Shown: piece after piece, positions 1 to 11,296 of the stretch
How the letters are laid out: every line of letters starts with the position of its first letter
Numbering within the stretch: position 1 is the first letter of the stretch
Origin: Tetracladium setigerum
Taxonomy: Eukaryota > Ascomycota > Leotiomycetes > Helotiales
Direction: 5' to 3'
Length of the DNA: 64,000 nt
NCBI GenBank assembly: GCA_031472005.1
Contig: PZJY01000002.1
Coordinates: 682,001-746,000, forward strand
Notes under the pieces: model-generated
The model's database searches: none
What the model was told of the DNA's origin: nothing
What the model saw: only the letters and a program-made list of their open reading frames with translations
Made by a program: the position numbers and the translations under genes

Positions 1-59
1 ACACCACCAGCCGCGGCGAGGGTGATGGCGAGAGGAGCTTTGGATCTTGGTTGGGCCAT
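1..59 (-). CDS. N-terminus of a small protein, cut by the window edge
   Basis: Only the first 19 codons and two bases are present, starting at the ATG at 59-57 on the minus strand. They read as a short basic start (MAQPRSKAP) followed by a hydrophobic Ala/Gly-rich stretch (AITLAAAGG). That pattern resembles the start of fungal mitochondrial or membrane-anchored proteins that continue into a GYYLY-like segment, but the continuation lies outside the window, so this is inference. The gene is divergent from the dysferlin-domain gene at 838. Too little is present to name a function. Confidence 0.45.
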   Translation of the reverse strand, partial: MAQPRSKAPLAITLAAAGG

Positions 60-837
60 TGTGAAGGATTATGTGGTATTTGTACAGTAGTGAGGAGAGG
101 TAGCTGTTGTGTGTGTGTGGCACAAAGGTACAGTCGTAGATGGTTGGGCTTGGTTGTTTGGATGGAAAAAAAATAATGAATCGACAACGAGGGGGTTGCA
201 GGCTTATGAAGGAGTTGAGAGGGAGGAGGAGGTTGGTCGAGAGCTGGATGAGGTGATGCAAACACCATTGGCCACGGAAGAAGGACTGGGACTGGGCAGA
301 GGGGAAAGGGAAAGCTCCTTCCCTGCAATCGGCATACGTCATGAAAATCCACGTGATTTAGTGCTTGGCATTTGGCTTGGCGGCGCGGGATGTGGATTTG
401 ATCTGGATCTCCAACCTTGAAATATGCGGGATGCAATCATGGATTCATCCATCCATTCATTCATTCCTGCATTCGTAGCTGAGGCCATGGCGCGTCACAC
501 ATATTCCATTATTCCATTTCATTATTGCAACCTCAGAGCCCACAACATACAACTAAAAAGTTGATTTTACCTTCAATTTACTACTTCACTGGGAGGCTTG
601 TGAGAGTGAGACCTTTTCAAGAGCATCTGGTCAACTTGTGACGCCACGCCCATTCCGCCAGCACTACTACCTTAGTTAGTTCTGTACACGACGCCGTCGT
701 CAATCTTCCTCCCTTTCGTTTCCCACTTCATTTTTAAGTCCTGGAATTTCATGGTTTACTTGTAAACCCACATAGCCAATCTCACATTATTTCTTATTGG
801 CCCCTTGTTGCACGCCATGCAGTAGGTGCTCGAAGAA
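60..837. promoter_or_regulatory. Divergent intergenic region
   Basis: This stretch separates the minus-strand gene at the left edge from the plus-strand gene at 838. It holds a short GT dinucleotide run near 108-118 and a CCATTCATTCATTC-type run near 450-466. No convincing coding exon was seen. It presumably carries the promoters of both flanking genes. Confidence 0.4.
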
Positions 838-2529
838 ATGGCCATTCTTCATTCCTCCACCCGTCGACCAGCAGCTCTGAAAGCTTCCGATTACGACCAC
901 GAAATCATTCTCGTCGACCACACAGCAAATTCACCAACGCGAACACTCACGCGAACACCATCTCCAGATCATGAAGATCTTGACTACCAGAACTCCCCTG
1001 GTGTGGTCTCAGACTCTTCCTCTCGAAGACACAGTGATGTTCCACTTCGAAAACACAACACAGCCTCGAGGAAGTTAAGGCAGCAAGTGGCACGGAGGAA
1101 ATATGGCAAATACAAAGGTCAACCTGCAGGAGAGGACGGGTCTTATGAGGCAGATGGGGATACCTCCGCTGCAGACACGGATGGGGCAGAGGACGTTATC
1201 GAGGAACAACCCAATGGAGCGGACGCCAGCAACGGCCATACCAACGGCAATACCGAACAGAGGGGTCGACCAGTATCGAGCAAACCGAAACCAAAGGAAC
1301 CCGAGTCTGCCATTGATATTCTTTACGAAAATCAAAGAGGGGGTTTTCTATGCGGCATACCTCTGTTCTCCGCAAAAGCTTTGGGAAACCTCGATCCATC
1401 CCCTTGGACAAACTGCGCTCAAAAGACCAGTGCCACGAACATCACAAACGCACAGGTCCCAGATCCAAGCTGGGAATGGGTCTGGAAGGATTGGTCAATC
1501 AATCATTCTGATGAGGTGGACGACAATGGTTGGGAGTACTCTTTCATGTTTGCAAAGTTCTTTTCGTGGCATGGACCGACGTGGTACAACTCATGTGTAC
1601 GACGAAGGGCATGGATAAGGAAACGCGTGAAGAAGAATGCCCAGCCCCATGTTCAGGACTCGCACATGCTCAACTCGGATTACTTCACCATTCATCCTGT
1701 TATGGCTGAGAGGAGTAGAAGCCGTGGCTCTACAGTTGGAGGGACACTTCGGCACCGACTCAGCGTCGCTCAGCTTGCTCGGCAGGAAATGGAACAAGAT
1801 GTTGTACTAGAAAATATCACCGACATACCACACTTGCTAAAAGCGCTAAAAGCTGCCATCATCGATCGCGAGAAATTGGAGGCCGTGGAAAGCTTCATCG
1901 AGCACGGTGGAGAGGAGTTGTACTATTTGAGAGACAAAATGCACGACATCATGGGGCTGTTCATATTTCAGACATCTCGAAAGCTACTTCTTTCGTATCT
2001 TCTCAGCGCCCTGCATGAAGCAACAGAACAACAAAAAGCAGCCGTCGATGGCCAGCAAGAGCCTGATACCAGTAAAGTCAGACGACTTGAAAATCTTGAG
2101 GCAGCAGTAAAGCATGCAGATGAGGAAGTCAAGAAGTTGGAGTATTGGAGTGACGTGAAGGAGATGGCTGCAAAGGGGGAAACGAAAGGTGCCGTAGACG
2201 AAGACCAAGGTTGGGATGATACATGGACTGGTGTTGACCGAAGTGGTCCAGACGATGTCATCTCGAAGAAGAATGCCATTGGAACTGATGATTGCAATGT
2301 TGCAGAGGAGAAGGGCATCTCGACACCACCCGAAGCATCAAGCACCGGGGAGAGAAAGGAAAACGGGACGACAGAGAAAAAAGAGAAGGAAAAGAGACAG
2401 GGAGAGGAAGAAGAGGAGGAGAAAGAAAAGGACACAGAAAGCTTCACAAGCGTTAAATGTGATGGTACCCAGCATAAGGAACACAGTACAATACCTTCGT
2501 TAGACAAGGGTAAAGGCAAGGAAGAGTGA
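838..2529 (+). CDS. Dysferlin-domain (Mug65/Spo73-like) protein
   Basis: Intronless 563-residue protein. The start is taken at the ATG at 838 (good context, GAAATGG), not at in-frame non-ATG codons just upstream. Residues 1-155 are polar and disordered. Residues about 160-265 form a tryptophan-rich DysF-type module (GGFLCGIPLFSAKALG, then PSWEWVWKDW, GWEYSFMF and WVRRRAWIRKR-like elements). This is the arrangement known from fission yeast Mug65 and budding yeast Spo73, which act in membrane or spore-wall formation during meiosis. The last 150 residues are Lys/Glu-rich and low in complexity. The family call rests on the spaced W and R residues. A direct role in sporulation here is inference. 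The next gene follows in tandem 286 bp downstream. Confidence 0.75.
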   Translation: MAILHSSTRRPAALKASDYDHEIILVDHTANSPTRTLTRTPSPDHEDLDYQNSPGVVSDSSSRRHSDVPLRKHNTASRKLRQQVARRKYGKYKGQPAGEDGSYEADGDTSAADTDGAEDVIEEQPNGADASNGHTNGNTEQRGRPVSSKPKPKEPESAIDILYENQRGGFLCGIPLFSAKALGNLDPSPWTNCAQKTSATNITNAQVPDPSWEWVWKDWSINHSDEVDDNGWEYSFMFAKFFSWHGPTWYNSCVRRRAWIRKRVKKNAQPHVQDSHMLNSDYFTIHPVMAERSRSRGSTVGGTLRHRLSVAQLARQEMEQDVVLENITDIPHLLKALKAAIIDREKLEAVESFIEHGGEELYYLRDKMHDIMGLFIFQTSRKLLLSYLLSALHEATEQQKAAVDGQQEPDTSKVRRLENLEAAVKHADEEVKKLEYWSDVKEMAAKGETKGAVDEDQGWDDTWTGVDRSGPDDVISKKNAIGTDDCNVAEEKGISTPPEASSTGERKENGTTEKKEKEKRQGEEEEEEKEKDTESFTSVKCDGTQHKEHSTIPSLDKGKGKEE

Positions 2530-2815
2530 TAGCATTTGGAATTACAAGGCGTTTAAGATACCTTTCGGCTAGGAGTATAGCGCTGGGCCCAGCTTGAAAG
2601 CACTGTAAATAATGTAATAAGATAAGAAAAACTATGGTGATATTCCTTGATACTTGGTGTGAAGACAGTATTCGGAATAGATTCGAAATACCTGGGCGGG
2701 AAGTCAGGGTTGTGGTCACGTGGAGTGCAGGGCTGCTCATTGCTTCCGTAAATTTTCGAGGGTCTGGGACGAACCTTTGGCATCTCCCATCTCAACCACC
2801 ACCCAATGAAGATAT

Positions 2816-5246
2816 ATGAAACTATCATGGCCAATGTCTACGAGAACCCGTATTGCACGTCAGGGTCACGCTGCAATTCGTGCCAATCTCCTTCCAACAC
2901 CAACAGAGCCTCTCCTATTCCTATATCCGACATGGGCAAGAAATCATTCCACAGCTCAATCTCCCGTCGAGACTTCGAGATCCGACCAATCCCCTGCCAC
3001 GACCTCTTCATCGAACAACGGACTAGATGTCAGTCACACCGTGTCTGTTGACAATTCAACACCGCCGTTACAAGAAACGGGTCCAAACATTACGGCCACG
3101 CGAGTTCGAAAGTATCCAGGGCATCCCAAAACAACACCACTCTCTCACAACAGAAGGCATGTCAGAGAAGGAGAGGAGGAAGACGTATGCAAATTATCTA
3201 TCGACAGGAAGATACGGAGTATATCGTCCCACAACCAACGCGCGAGGCAGGAGCAGCTGCGCAAATTTACTCTACGACGGGTATGGCAGACGCAAAGGAA
3301 CGAGCAGCTCCTTCGACCAGGCGTTCCTGATTGGCGTGAAATTCTTCGAACTTTGAATCAGTCCACCCCTGACCATGGACCGTGGTTGAAGGATGCTATT
3401 TCGGTCACGGTTCCGGAGTACGCTGTTGAGCAGCTTTTGACAGGTCTAGATGAAGATTTATGGAGTATCGCGCAGACCTACGACTGTGCTGTTGCGCTTG
3501 GGCATCGACGGAATAGTTGGGAGATTCAGAAGACTTTTACTCTTTCAGGTTCGGCCGTTTCTATCAGCAAGACGACAGCTCATCTGCTCCGTATTGCACC
3601 AGATATGCAAGTCAACGGCTCCGAGATGTTCAACCAATCTATACAGGGCAAGGGTACTGCGCGTTATGTGGTCGCTGATGATAAGGCACACAATTTACGG
3701 AAGGAACTGCCGAATCCACCCGCCAAATGGAACAAAACCTCTTTCTACCAGTATGTATTCGACTTGGCTCACGTCAACATCTCGAATCACGTCCATCGAT
3801 TCTTGTATAGAATGGATAGGGGAGGGGAGGACAACCATAGATCCGTAGTGTTGGAAATACTGCACGACCTCTTCACGGATTCGGAATACGAACCATATGT
3901 TACCCCTAGGGCTATGAAAGTGGCAATTGGTTTTTTCCTGAAAACGAACAGTATTCGCGAAGCAACATCACTATTCAACAAACACGGGGCCAAGGGTCCA
4001 GAACTCTACAATTTGATGCTGTGGGCGCCGGCGAAGAATAATGACCTTCACAATTTCCAGTTCATTCTGAACCTCATGGTCCGAAAAGGTATGAGTCTCA
4101 ATAGAGAGACCTGGATAGCATTTTTGCATGCCAACAGGAACAACCCCCAGATACAATTGGTCATTCTGTCAGGAATGAAAGAGAAAGGTCTCCTACAACA
4201 TGTGCCAGCAACAAGAGCGGCTTGCGAGATTCTCGCCCCCTCGAATTGGAAACAGCGTTAGCAGAGTTGCAATCTCAAGAACAGTATATGGAGCACATGG
4301 ATGCTAAATTCGGGACGCTCTGGCTTTCTACGAGTAGCGCAAACCGCATCTTGCACATTCTTGGCTCAAGAGGCCTAATTGCTCGCTCAACACAATTCCT
4401 CGAAATTATGGAATCACGATTCGTCAGACCCGACAATTCGTCGTTGAACACCATATTGCACCATTGCAAAATAAGCCACAATATTGAGGGGGCAGTAAAG
4501 CTCATGAAAAGCTCCTCTCGTTACAGCAAATTCACACCGGACGAGGAGACCTATCGGACGCTTTTCGAGATGGCATGGCAATCGAGGAATTTCAATGTTG
4601 CGAGAGTTGTTTGGAGATATGCTTGTCTGTCAGCAAACGTGGTGTACCGACTGAGAAGCCTTATCAAAAGGAGTTTGAGACACGAGCGGGACGTAGAACA
4701 ACCGCCTATTCCCTCTTCATTAAATCGGTTCATGAATATTGCTGGGAAATATGTTCTTGGAAGTAACCCCAGAAGTTGTCCCACCGGCCAGCCAAATGCC
4801 ATACTTCGGCCACTTGATACTGAGCCCTTGAAATTGACTCTCAATCTCAAGAGGACATTTCGGTGCGCATTGAACAGCCGAAATCCGACTCTGTATCTCA
4901 GCAAAAATCTGCACTTGAGCCCGTTAAAAGCGAGAAATCTCAAATCGGTTCCGATGCTGAATTCGTGGCAATGGAAAGGGACATATTCCAACAGATGGGA
5001 CTCTTCAAAGAATTTAAACCCGTGATACCATTCACGGAAAAGCTTGCGGAAGCATACGCGATGGACCAGGCGTGGAAAGCCACGGAGAGTGAGACGAGGA
5101 AAAAGCTTGATTTCGGATGGATGGTGAAGAATGGCATCAATGTACCAATACAACCCAAACCTCGGGTGAGGTTAAACAGAGTGGAAGGGCACTCCCCTCG
5201 CATTAGGGAAGACGAGCCTAAAACTGTACAATATAAAGTGCTGTAG
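2816..5246 (+). CDS. Pentatricopeptide-repeat-like mitochondrial protein, frame-disrupted
   Basis: A long protein in three consecutive reading frames. The first frame (2816-4240) starts MKLSWPMSTRTRIARQ, an Arg-rich presequence-like start; a second ATG at 2834 is also possible. It continues with helical PPR-like text. The second frame (from 4240) carries ILHILGSRGLIARSTQFLE and related helical pairs. The third frame (4827-5246) ends in a charged tail with AEAYAMDQAWKATESETRKK. The 4236-4240 C5 run appears one C short: adding one base joins CEILAP directly to LELETALAEL. The second switch could be a 62-bp intron at 4763-4824 (GTAACC...TGAG), which splices in frame, or another lost base near 4825. 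The product would be about 790-810 residues. The likely role is organellar RNA processing or translation, from family knowledge only. No specific ortholog was recognised. Confidence 0.6.
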
Positions 5247-5596
5247 ATAGATACCAGAAGAACTTGTACGAATTAATGTAAATACCACCGCGATGTATGC
5301 ACTGATACTTTCCTTTCTTATTGATAGAGGCAAGTGAATGAGTTGTGCTTGTTTGCATTGTGAGGTATCATTCCTTTCTTGCTCATAATTAAAGACTAAA
5401 CATATTTCTCTACGACTAACTCTCTTGCAGCCCAGGTACTTATTAAATATTCACCCGGAGAGCAACATATCCATACATCCCAGAATGATAACGCCCGTAC
5501 GCCCTACCATTCATCATAGAGGCTCTGCTCTCTGTCAACCCTATCCTTTACCTCCACTCCTCTCCCCACACCACAACCCCCCAAATTTTCCTCCAC
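5247..5596. other. Convergent 3' intergenic region
   Basis: This AT-rich stretch lies between the stop codons of the PPR-like gene and MAD2. It probably holds both 3' UTRs and polyadenylation signals. No coding exon or repeat was seen. Confidence 0.4.
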
Positions 5597-6577
5597 TTAT
5601 TCCCCAACCCTATAACTAACCAAGGTATCAACCTTATGTCTCCCGGTACTGAAACTCCTCAACTGCACCTTCTCCCCATCCTTAATCTCCTTCGCATCAC
5701 TATCCCCCACTCCATCGGCACATCACTATCCTCATCCGCATACACTAATACATTAAACGTGCAATCGCCATCGAGCTGCGGCAGGAACGTCACCGAGGCC
5801 GTGATCTGTCTGAAGATCGATTGGATCTCGGATTGGATCTCTGCTTCCGTTTTCTCGGGCGCGGGCGGGGGGTCGGTTGGTGCGGCTGCGTTTTCGGATG
5901 TGGTTTTGGAGGACTTGGAGGATTTGGATGAGGTGGGTTTGTTGAAGATTTGTACCTATTTGCATAAGGCGCACGAATGGGTTAGTTTGGTGTAGTGCTG
6001 GAAAGGGGGAGGATGAGTAGTGGAGTGTCTTGAGGAAGAAGGTAAAGGGGGAAACAAACATCAAACTGCCACCTCTCAAGGTGCTCCCCAGTATCTTTAC
6101 TCGTAATAACCACCACCAACTTCGAGATCTTGCCCCCAACCATCCACTTATCTAGCTGAGACATGATTTTCTTGATGTAGGCTTTGACCTGATCGTCCGA
6201 GGAGACGAGCATCGTGAGGCCATATTTCTTGACGGCGCTGAAGTCTTCGGCTGGGTAGACGCCGCGTTGGAATCTTTTGGTAGGGAGAGATGCATAAGTT
6301 AGTGTTTTGGAATTTAGGTTGGATTTGATAGGTTTGTGAAGGGGGAGATAACGTACAGGATTGTGTTTATGGAGTATTGGAACTGTGTGCGTGAATGTTA
6401 ATGCTGCGTTTTCGAAATCTGTTGGAGGGGCGGTCTTACGAATTCAGCAACTGTTCTCGCAGAGCCTAAGTGGGATTCCGTTAGCATTTAACTTGTCAAA
6501 CAAGAAAGATTGAAAAACATACCCTTCAGCGCAAGCTTGTGGACCTTTGATTTATCTTTATCTGCTTTCGAAGACAT
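5597..6577 (-). CDS. MAD2: Spindle assembly checkpoint protein MAD2 (HORMA domain)
   Basis: Five exons on the minus strand: 6577-6523, 6465-6440, 6382-6357, 6273-6060 and 5955-5597, with consistent phases and GT-AG sites. Exons 2 and 3 are micro-exons of 26 nt each. The product is 226 residues once one base is restored. It begins MSSKADKDKSK and reads through SARTVAEFF-like text to QRGVYPAEDF, DKWMVGGKISKLVVVI, TSKDTGEHLERWQFDV and QITASVTFLPQLDGDCTF, the HORMA core that binds Cdc20 and Mad1 at unattached kinetochores. A Ser/Pro-rich insert of about 30 residues follows VQIFNK. The run at 5704-5708 (five C on the plus strand) seems one base short: six would restore EWGDSDAKEI and the seat-belt tail ending VSYRVGE. 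As written, the frame leaves the conserved C-terminus. Confidence 0.9.
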
Positions 6578-7220
6578 CTTGCTTTTGGTTCTGTGGTGGT
6601 TGTTCGGATTTATTTGGTGATCTTTCTTTCGTCAGAGATTTGGTGTTGGTTGTTGACTTTGGAGCGGGAATATTGGCAGGGGAACAAAATGGATGGATGG
6701 ATACGGAAAGTCCCGCCCAGACCAGGCATTTCATGCGGCTCTGCTATCGCCGCTAATCGTACAGTCATAAAATTCCCGAATACTAATCGACATTTGAGGT
6801 AGATAATAATTGATTGAAGTTGAATTTGACTATTCTTCTTAAGTTTTCAACTTGGGATTTCTCAGGAAAAAAAATCAGCTGCGAGTACAGCAACGCGTAG
6901 AGTAAAAAGCAGATACTAAGGTTTCGAATTTTACATGTATACAAAGCAAACAGAAATTCCAAGTCGGTAGAAGTGATTAATGTATTTGAACAATTAGCCT
7001 ACAAGCGGAGATATTATTACGATAAGTGGTGGCGGTAGTACATATCTGACATTCTGGCAAAAGAAAGTAAAGGGGATTAGGGTCCCAAGGAATCACCATA
7101 AAGTAGTATTGGGTTCAAATCGTTTATATTTCTCATATTCATACGAGATGTACTTTTGAAGCGATCCATACTGCCACTTAATCCCATAATCCATCATTGA
7201 TACTTCCGCTATTCAACGCT
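6578..7220. promoter_or_regulatory. MAD2 upstream region
   Basis: This stretch holds the MAD2 5' side and the 3' end region of the propeller gene; both genes are on the minus strand. It is AT-rich. No additional coding exon was seen. Confidence 0.35.
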
Positions 7221-8278
7221 TCACAAATCGAATCCCCTAGTATCAACAGCAACGACCTTTCCACCCTCGAAAAGTGTTCCATTGACCGGCACTGCCTGCC
7301 CACCTCCAGTAACGACATACAATGTCTGTTGATCCTGAGCTCCTCTACCAAAAGCCACTGCGGTACTGCCAGCAATTGTCAATTGATCCGCAGCACCAAC
7401 AACGTCTACCTTCGTTCCGCTGCCGCCAATATCAACAGCAAACACGGTATTTCTGAAATTGGTGACCACGAACGCCAGTTTCCTCTTCTCATCCAGTGTG
7501 AAATCATCTACAAAGACTGGGTCCGTAGCCACCTTCTCGATTGGGTGCTGGGGAAGGAAATAGCCGGCGGAAGTAATGCGTGTTCGATAGAGAGAAGCAG
7601 TGTTGCTGTTTGTCCAGTAAAGAGTCTTTCCATCCTTGGTAATACTGACACCATTGATACCCAAAGACACAGGACCAGTGTAAGTAGGAGCAAGCTCTAC
7701 CAAATTCTGCGCGACGATAGAGGATTTGCCAGTGATGACATTGAGTTTCCAAATAGCTCCCAAAATCGAGTCGGCGATGAGGACCGAGCCAAACTCATTT
7801 GGCAACTTGGCAATTCCATTGAGCCAAGAGGCTTGAGGGAAAGCGGCAATCTTTGTAACGCGAGGTCGGCCGAGGGAAGTGAGATCTCGGAAGTTGACAG
7901 TCCATGCAGAGTAGCTTCCTGGAACGCTACTTGCAGTGGAGATGGTGAAGTTACCTCCGACAATGACGAAGACGTCAGGGAAGACTTCCTCAATGCCAAA
8001 GAGGCCATTGATGCCAGGGAAGGTGTGGAGGAGAGTAGGGGGAGTATTGGAGCCTGTGATGGTGTAAAGCTCGGGGTATCGAGACGATTGAGGAGGAGAT
8101 GACCATTGCTGCGAACGCCAATGTTCTCGATCCAGGCTGGGAGAGGGAATTGATGGACGGTTGCTGAAGGGAGTGGGAGGGTTGCGCGGGGCGAGAGCCC
8201 AAAAGTTGGATTTGCGGAGGTAGTGCTGAAGAGGAGAAGTGAGAGGGACTGTAGGACAATGGAGTAATGAAAATTCAT
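7221..8278 (-). CDS. Secreted six-bladed beta-propeller (SMP-30/gluconolactonase-like) protein
   Basis: Single-exon gene of 352 residues after one base is restored. It starts MNFHYSIVLQSLSLLLFS, a clear signal peptide, so the product is probably secreted. The body shows propeller-type repeats: WIENIGVRSNGHLLLNRLD, then after the frame switch ITGSNTPPTLLHTFPG, NEFGSVLIADSILGAIWKL, GINGVSITKDGKTLYWTNS and a similar C-terminal blade. The frame breaks at the G4 run 8073-8076: one more base joins RLDTP to ELYTITGS and gives an uninterrupted protein. Related fungal proteins are annotated as SMP-30/gluconolactonase/LRE-like, but calcium-binding and catalytic residues could not be assigned. The substrate is therefore unknown. 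Confidence 0.75.
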
Positions 8279-9311
8279 CTTGGATGAGGTATTGTAGGAA
8301 GACTAAGATTTGGATAGAGTTGCTGATTGTTGATAGTCAGGAAGTACCACATGGTAGAGATACTTATCTACGGTATTTATATTTACACCGGGTGAATTCT
8401 CCCATCCTACATTGTCTAGATTGAGCAATGGACGGACCAGAGATAATTGCACTCGGCGAATGAAAATTGTGTGATCCTATACAGATGTGTCTGCCAGGTA
8501 AGTGACAAATGCACTCGCATTGAATCCATGCTTCCTCATAATGGTGCCATTCCACTTGTAAATGGGCACCAGATAATTTTCTTGTCTTCGATTGCTTGAC
8601 GCACATACTTTCGAGTAGAAGGAAGAAAACACCTTCCAACGATTGAACAACAACACATCTAACGGCCATATCAACGACTTCCCTCAATGATGATCTCCTT
8701 CCTCGGAAATAGAATTGCAAGCACAGATATACCAAGCCATCAAAGATCTTTCGGGGGCATCTCTGAATGTGTTACCTTCAAGCTGGTCCAGTGCAGTGAG
8801 CAGCCAAGTACGGACGTAAGAGCAGTCCTCCATCCAATGATCATTTCCCCCTTTTATTTAACGTCTGACATTTACGTAAAAGTCTATACACGCTCACAGC
8901 CCTATGATAAAGTCAGCGAGCTCCACAATCCAATACTGCACAGAGGTAATAACTTACTGCTTAAGCGCTGCATGCAACATCCGTCCCTCACATCGGACCC
9001 TCCTCCCTTCCCCGCAACCAGTTATTTGCACCCATCACAGGCACCCTGATATTCTATATTTTACTTGAGGGCAAGGCAGGGCGATTTCCACGACAAAGAT
9101 GTGTGGCAGGGTGGTATAAATATTGGTGTCGGTTGATTACGAAGCAAACAGCGTGCAGTTGCTGACAAAGACAGAAACCGCAATCAGCCAATTAGCCGAG
9201 ACAGACCAGCACCTCCTGTCCATGTCAAAATAAATCTCATGTACTTGACCTCAGCATTGCACAAAATAGGAAGTTAATGGAAGGTTTGCGACAACCAAAC
9301 ACGAAATCTTG
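8279..9311. promoter_or_regulatory. Divergent promoter region of the propeller gene and GUF1
   Basis: About 1 kb between two divergent starts. A TATAAA-type box lies at 9115-9120, some 190 bp upstream of the GUF1 ATG. Short open frames in this stretch show no family-like text. Nothing else could be supported. Confidence 0.35.
9115..9120 (+). promoter_or_regulatory. Candidate TATA box upstream of GUF1
   Basis: TATAAA is followed by TATTGG on the GUF1 strand, about 190 bp before its ATG. Many fungal housekeeping genes lack a functional TATA box, so this is only a candidate. Confidence 0.25.
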
Positions 9312-11296
9312 ATGCAGCGATGTTTCTCCGAGCTTCTTAAGCTACCCAGCTCTTTGAGGACTCAATATGGCCGCCAATTTCTCATTCCCCAGCAGACATC
9401 TGTGCTGCGGGCATTCACGACTTCAGCAGTACGATCTTATGCCACACCGCAAAAAGTCCTCTCGCCTCTCGAACAACGCATCAAAGCGATTCCAATTGAC
9501 CGCTACCGAAATTTCTGCATTGTAGCACACGTCGACCATGGCAAGAGCACGCTCTCCGATCGTCTCCTCGAACTCACCGGCACCATCGAGCCTGGCGGCA
9601 ACAAGCAAATCCTCGATAAACTTGAGGTGGAACGCCTGCGTGGTATAACCGTCAAGGCGCAGACCTGCTCTATGCTGTACAATTTTGAGGGCGAGGATTA
9701 TCTACTTCATTTGGTAGACACGCCAGGACATGTGGATTTCAGGGCGGAGGTGTCGAGAAGTTATGCCAGTTGTGGAGGTGCGCTATTGTTGGTCGATGCT
9801 AGTCAAGGTGTACAAGCGCAGACGGTAGCCAATTTTTATCTGGCCTTCTCGCAAGGATTGACGCTGGTGCCGGTGGTCAATAAGATTGATTTGCCTTCGG
9901 CGGATGCGCAGAGGGCATTGGAGCAGATGGAAACGGCATTTGAATTGAAGCCAGAGAATGCGGTACTGGTTTCCGCGAAAACGGGAGTGAATGTTGAGGG
10001 GATATTGCCGAATGTTATTCGGCAGGTTCCGTGTCCAGAAGGTGATCCAAATAAGCCTCTGAGGTTGCTGTTGGTGGACTCTTGGTATGACAACTACAAA
10101 GGAGTTATCTTGCTAGTGAGAATATTTGATGGGACGGTGAAGACGGGAGATCACGTTGTTTCCTTTGCTACGGGGCTCAAGTATTATGTGGGTGAGGTGG
10201 GGATAATGTATCCGGATCAGACACCGCAGTCATCTATTCAGGCGGGTCAGGTTGGGTACATCTACTTCAATCCTGGAATGAAGAAGAGCAAGGAAGCTCT
10301 AAGTGGTGATACATTCACCAATGTTGGATGTGAACACCTCGTAGAGCCATACCCCGGGTTTGAAGAACCAAAGTCTATGGTCTTTGTTGCAGCTTTCCCA
10401 GTGGATCAAAGTGATCATCACCATCTCGAAGAATCAATCAACCAAATCGTCCTCAATGACCGAAGCATCACCATCCAGAAAGAATCATCCGAAGCCCTCG
10501 GAGCAGGATGGAGAATGGGCTTCCTAGGAACCCTTCACTGCTCCGTCTTCGAAGATCGCCTTCGCGGCGAACACGGCGCGAGCATCATCATCACTCCACC
10601 TACCGTCCCTTCAGGGTAATCTGGTCCGACGGTCGCGAACAAATCATCCAAAACCCCGCCGAATTCCCCGACAACGACATGCAAATGCGCAAAGTAAGCG
10701 AGCTACAAGAACCTTACGTCTCCGCCACCATCACGCTCCCCAATGAATACCTAGGAAAAGTCATCGAGCTCTGCGAGGTAAACCGGGGCGAGCAAAAGGA
10801 ATTAGAATTCTTCACCGCATCACAGGTTATTCTCAAATACGATATACCACTCGCGCAGTTGGTTGAGGATTTCTTTGGTAAATTGAAAGGTGCTACGAAA
10901 GGTTATGCGAGTCTCGATTACGAAGATGCTGGGTTTCGACGCTCAAATATCGTCAAGATGCAACTTCTCGTCAATAAGGAACCCGTCGATGCCGTATCAC
11001 GCGTTGTCCACCAATCGCAAGTCGAACGACTTGGTAGACAATGGGTCAAGAAATTCAAGGAACACGTTGATAGGCAAATGTTTGAGGTTATCATTCAAGC
11101 TGTTGCGGGCAGGAGGATTGTGGCCAGAGAGACGATAAAGCCGTTCCGAAAGGATGTCTTGGCCAAGTTACACGCGTCGGATATTTCGCGCAGGAGGAAG
11201 TTGTTGGAGAAGCAGAAGGAGGGTAGGAAGAGGCTCAAGAGTGTGGGGAATATTAGTATTCAGCATGAAGCTTTCCAGAAGTTTTTGGCGAAGTAA
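9312..11296 (+). CDS. GUF1: Mitochondrial translation GTPase GUF1 (EF4/LepA)
   Basis: About 661 residues once one base is restored; the start is the ATG at 9312. Residues 1-45 are Arg/Ser-rich and presequence-like. The G1 motif AHVDHGKST is at residues 72-80, followed by RGITVKAQT (G2), DTPGHVDF (G3), NKIDLP (G4) and SAKTG (G5). Domains II-V and the LepA-type C-terminus follow (GYASLDYEDAGFRRSNIVKM and DVLAKLHASDISRRRKLLEK). Family knowledge: it back-translocates or remodels stalled mitochondrial ribosomes. The frame breaks at 10607-10611 (CCCTT): one extra base joins TPPTVP to FRVIWSDGREQI and gives the full protein. Without it the protein would stop at 10619, inside domain III-IV. Confidence 0.93.

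Noticed and set aside
826..837. In-frame upstream extension of the dysferlin-domain gene
   Set aside because: It would need a GTG start; the ATG at 838 has good context and is the expected eukaryotic start.
10590..10625. Programmed frameshifting as the cause of the GUF1 break
   Set aside because: There is no slippery heptamer with a clear downstream stem, and similar breaks occur in unrelated genes, which favours sequence error.
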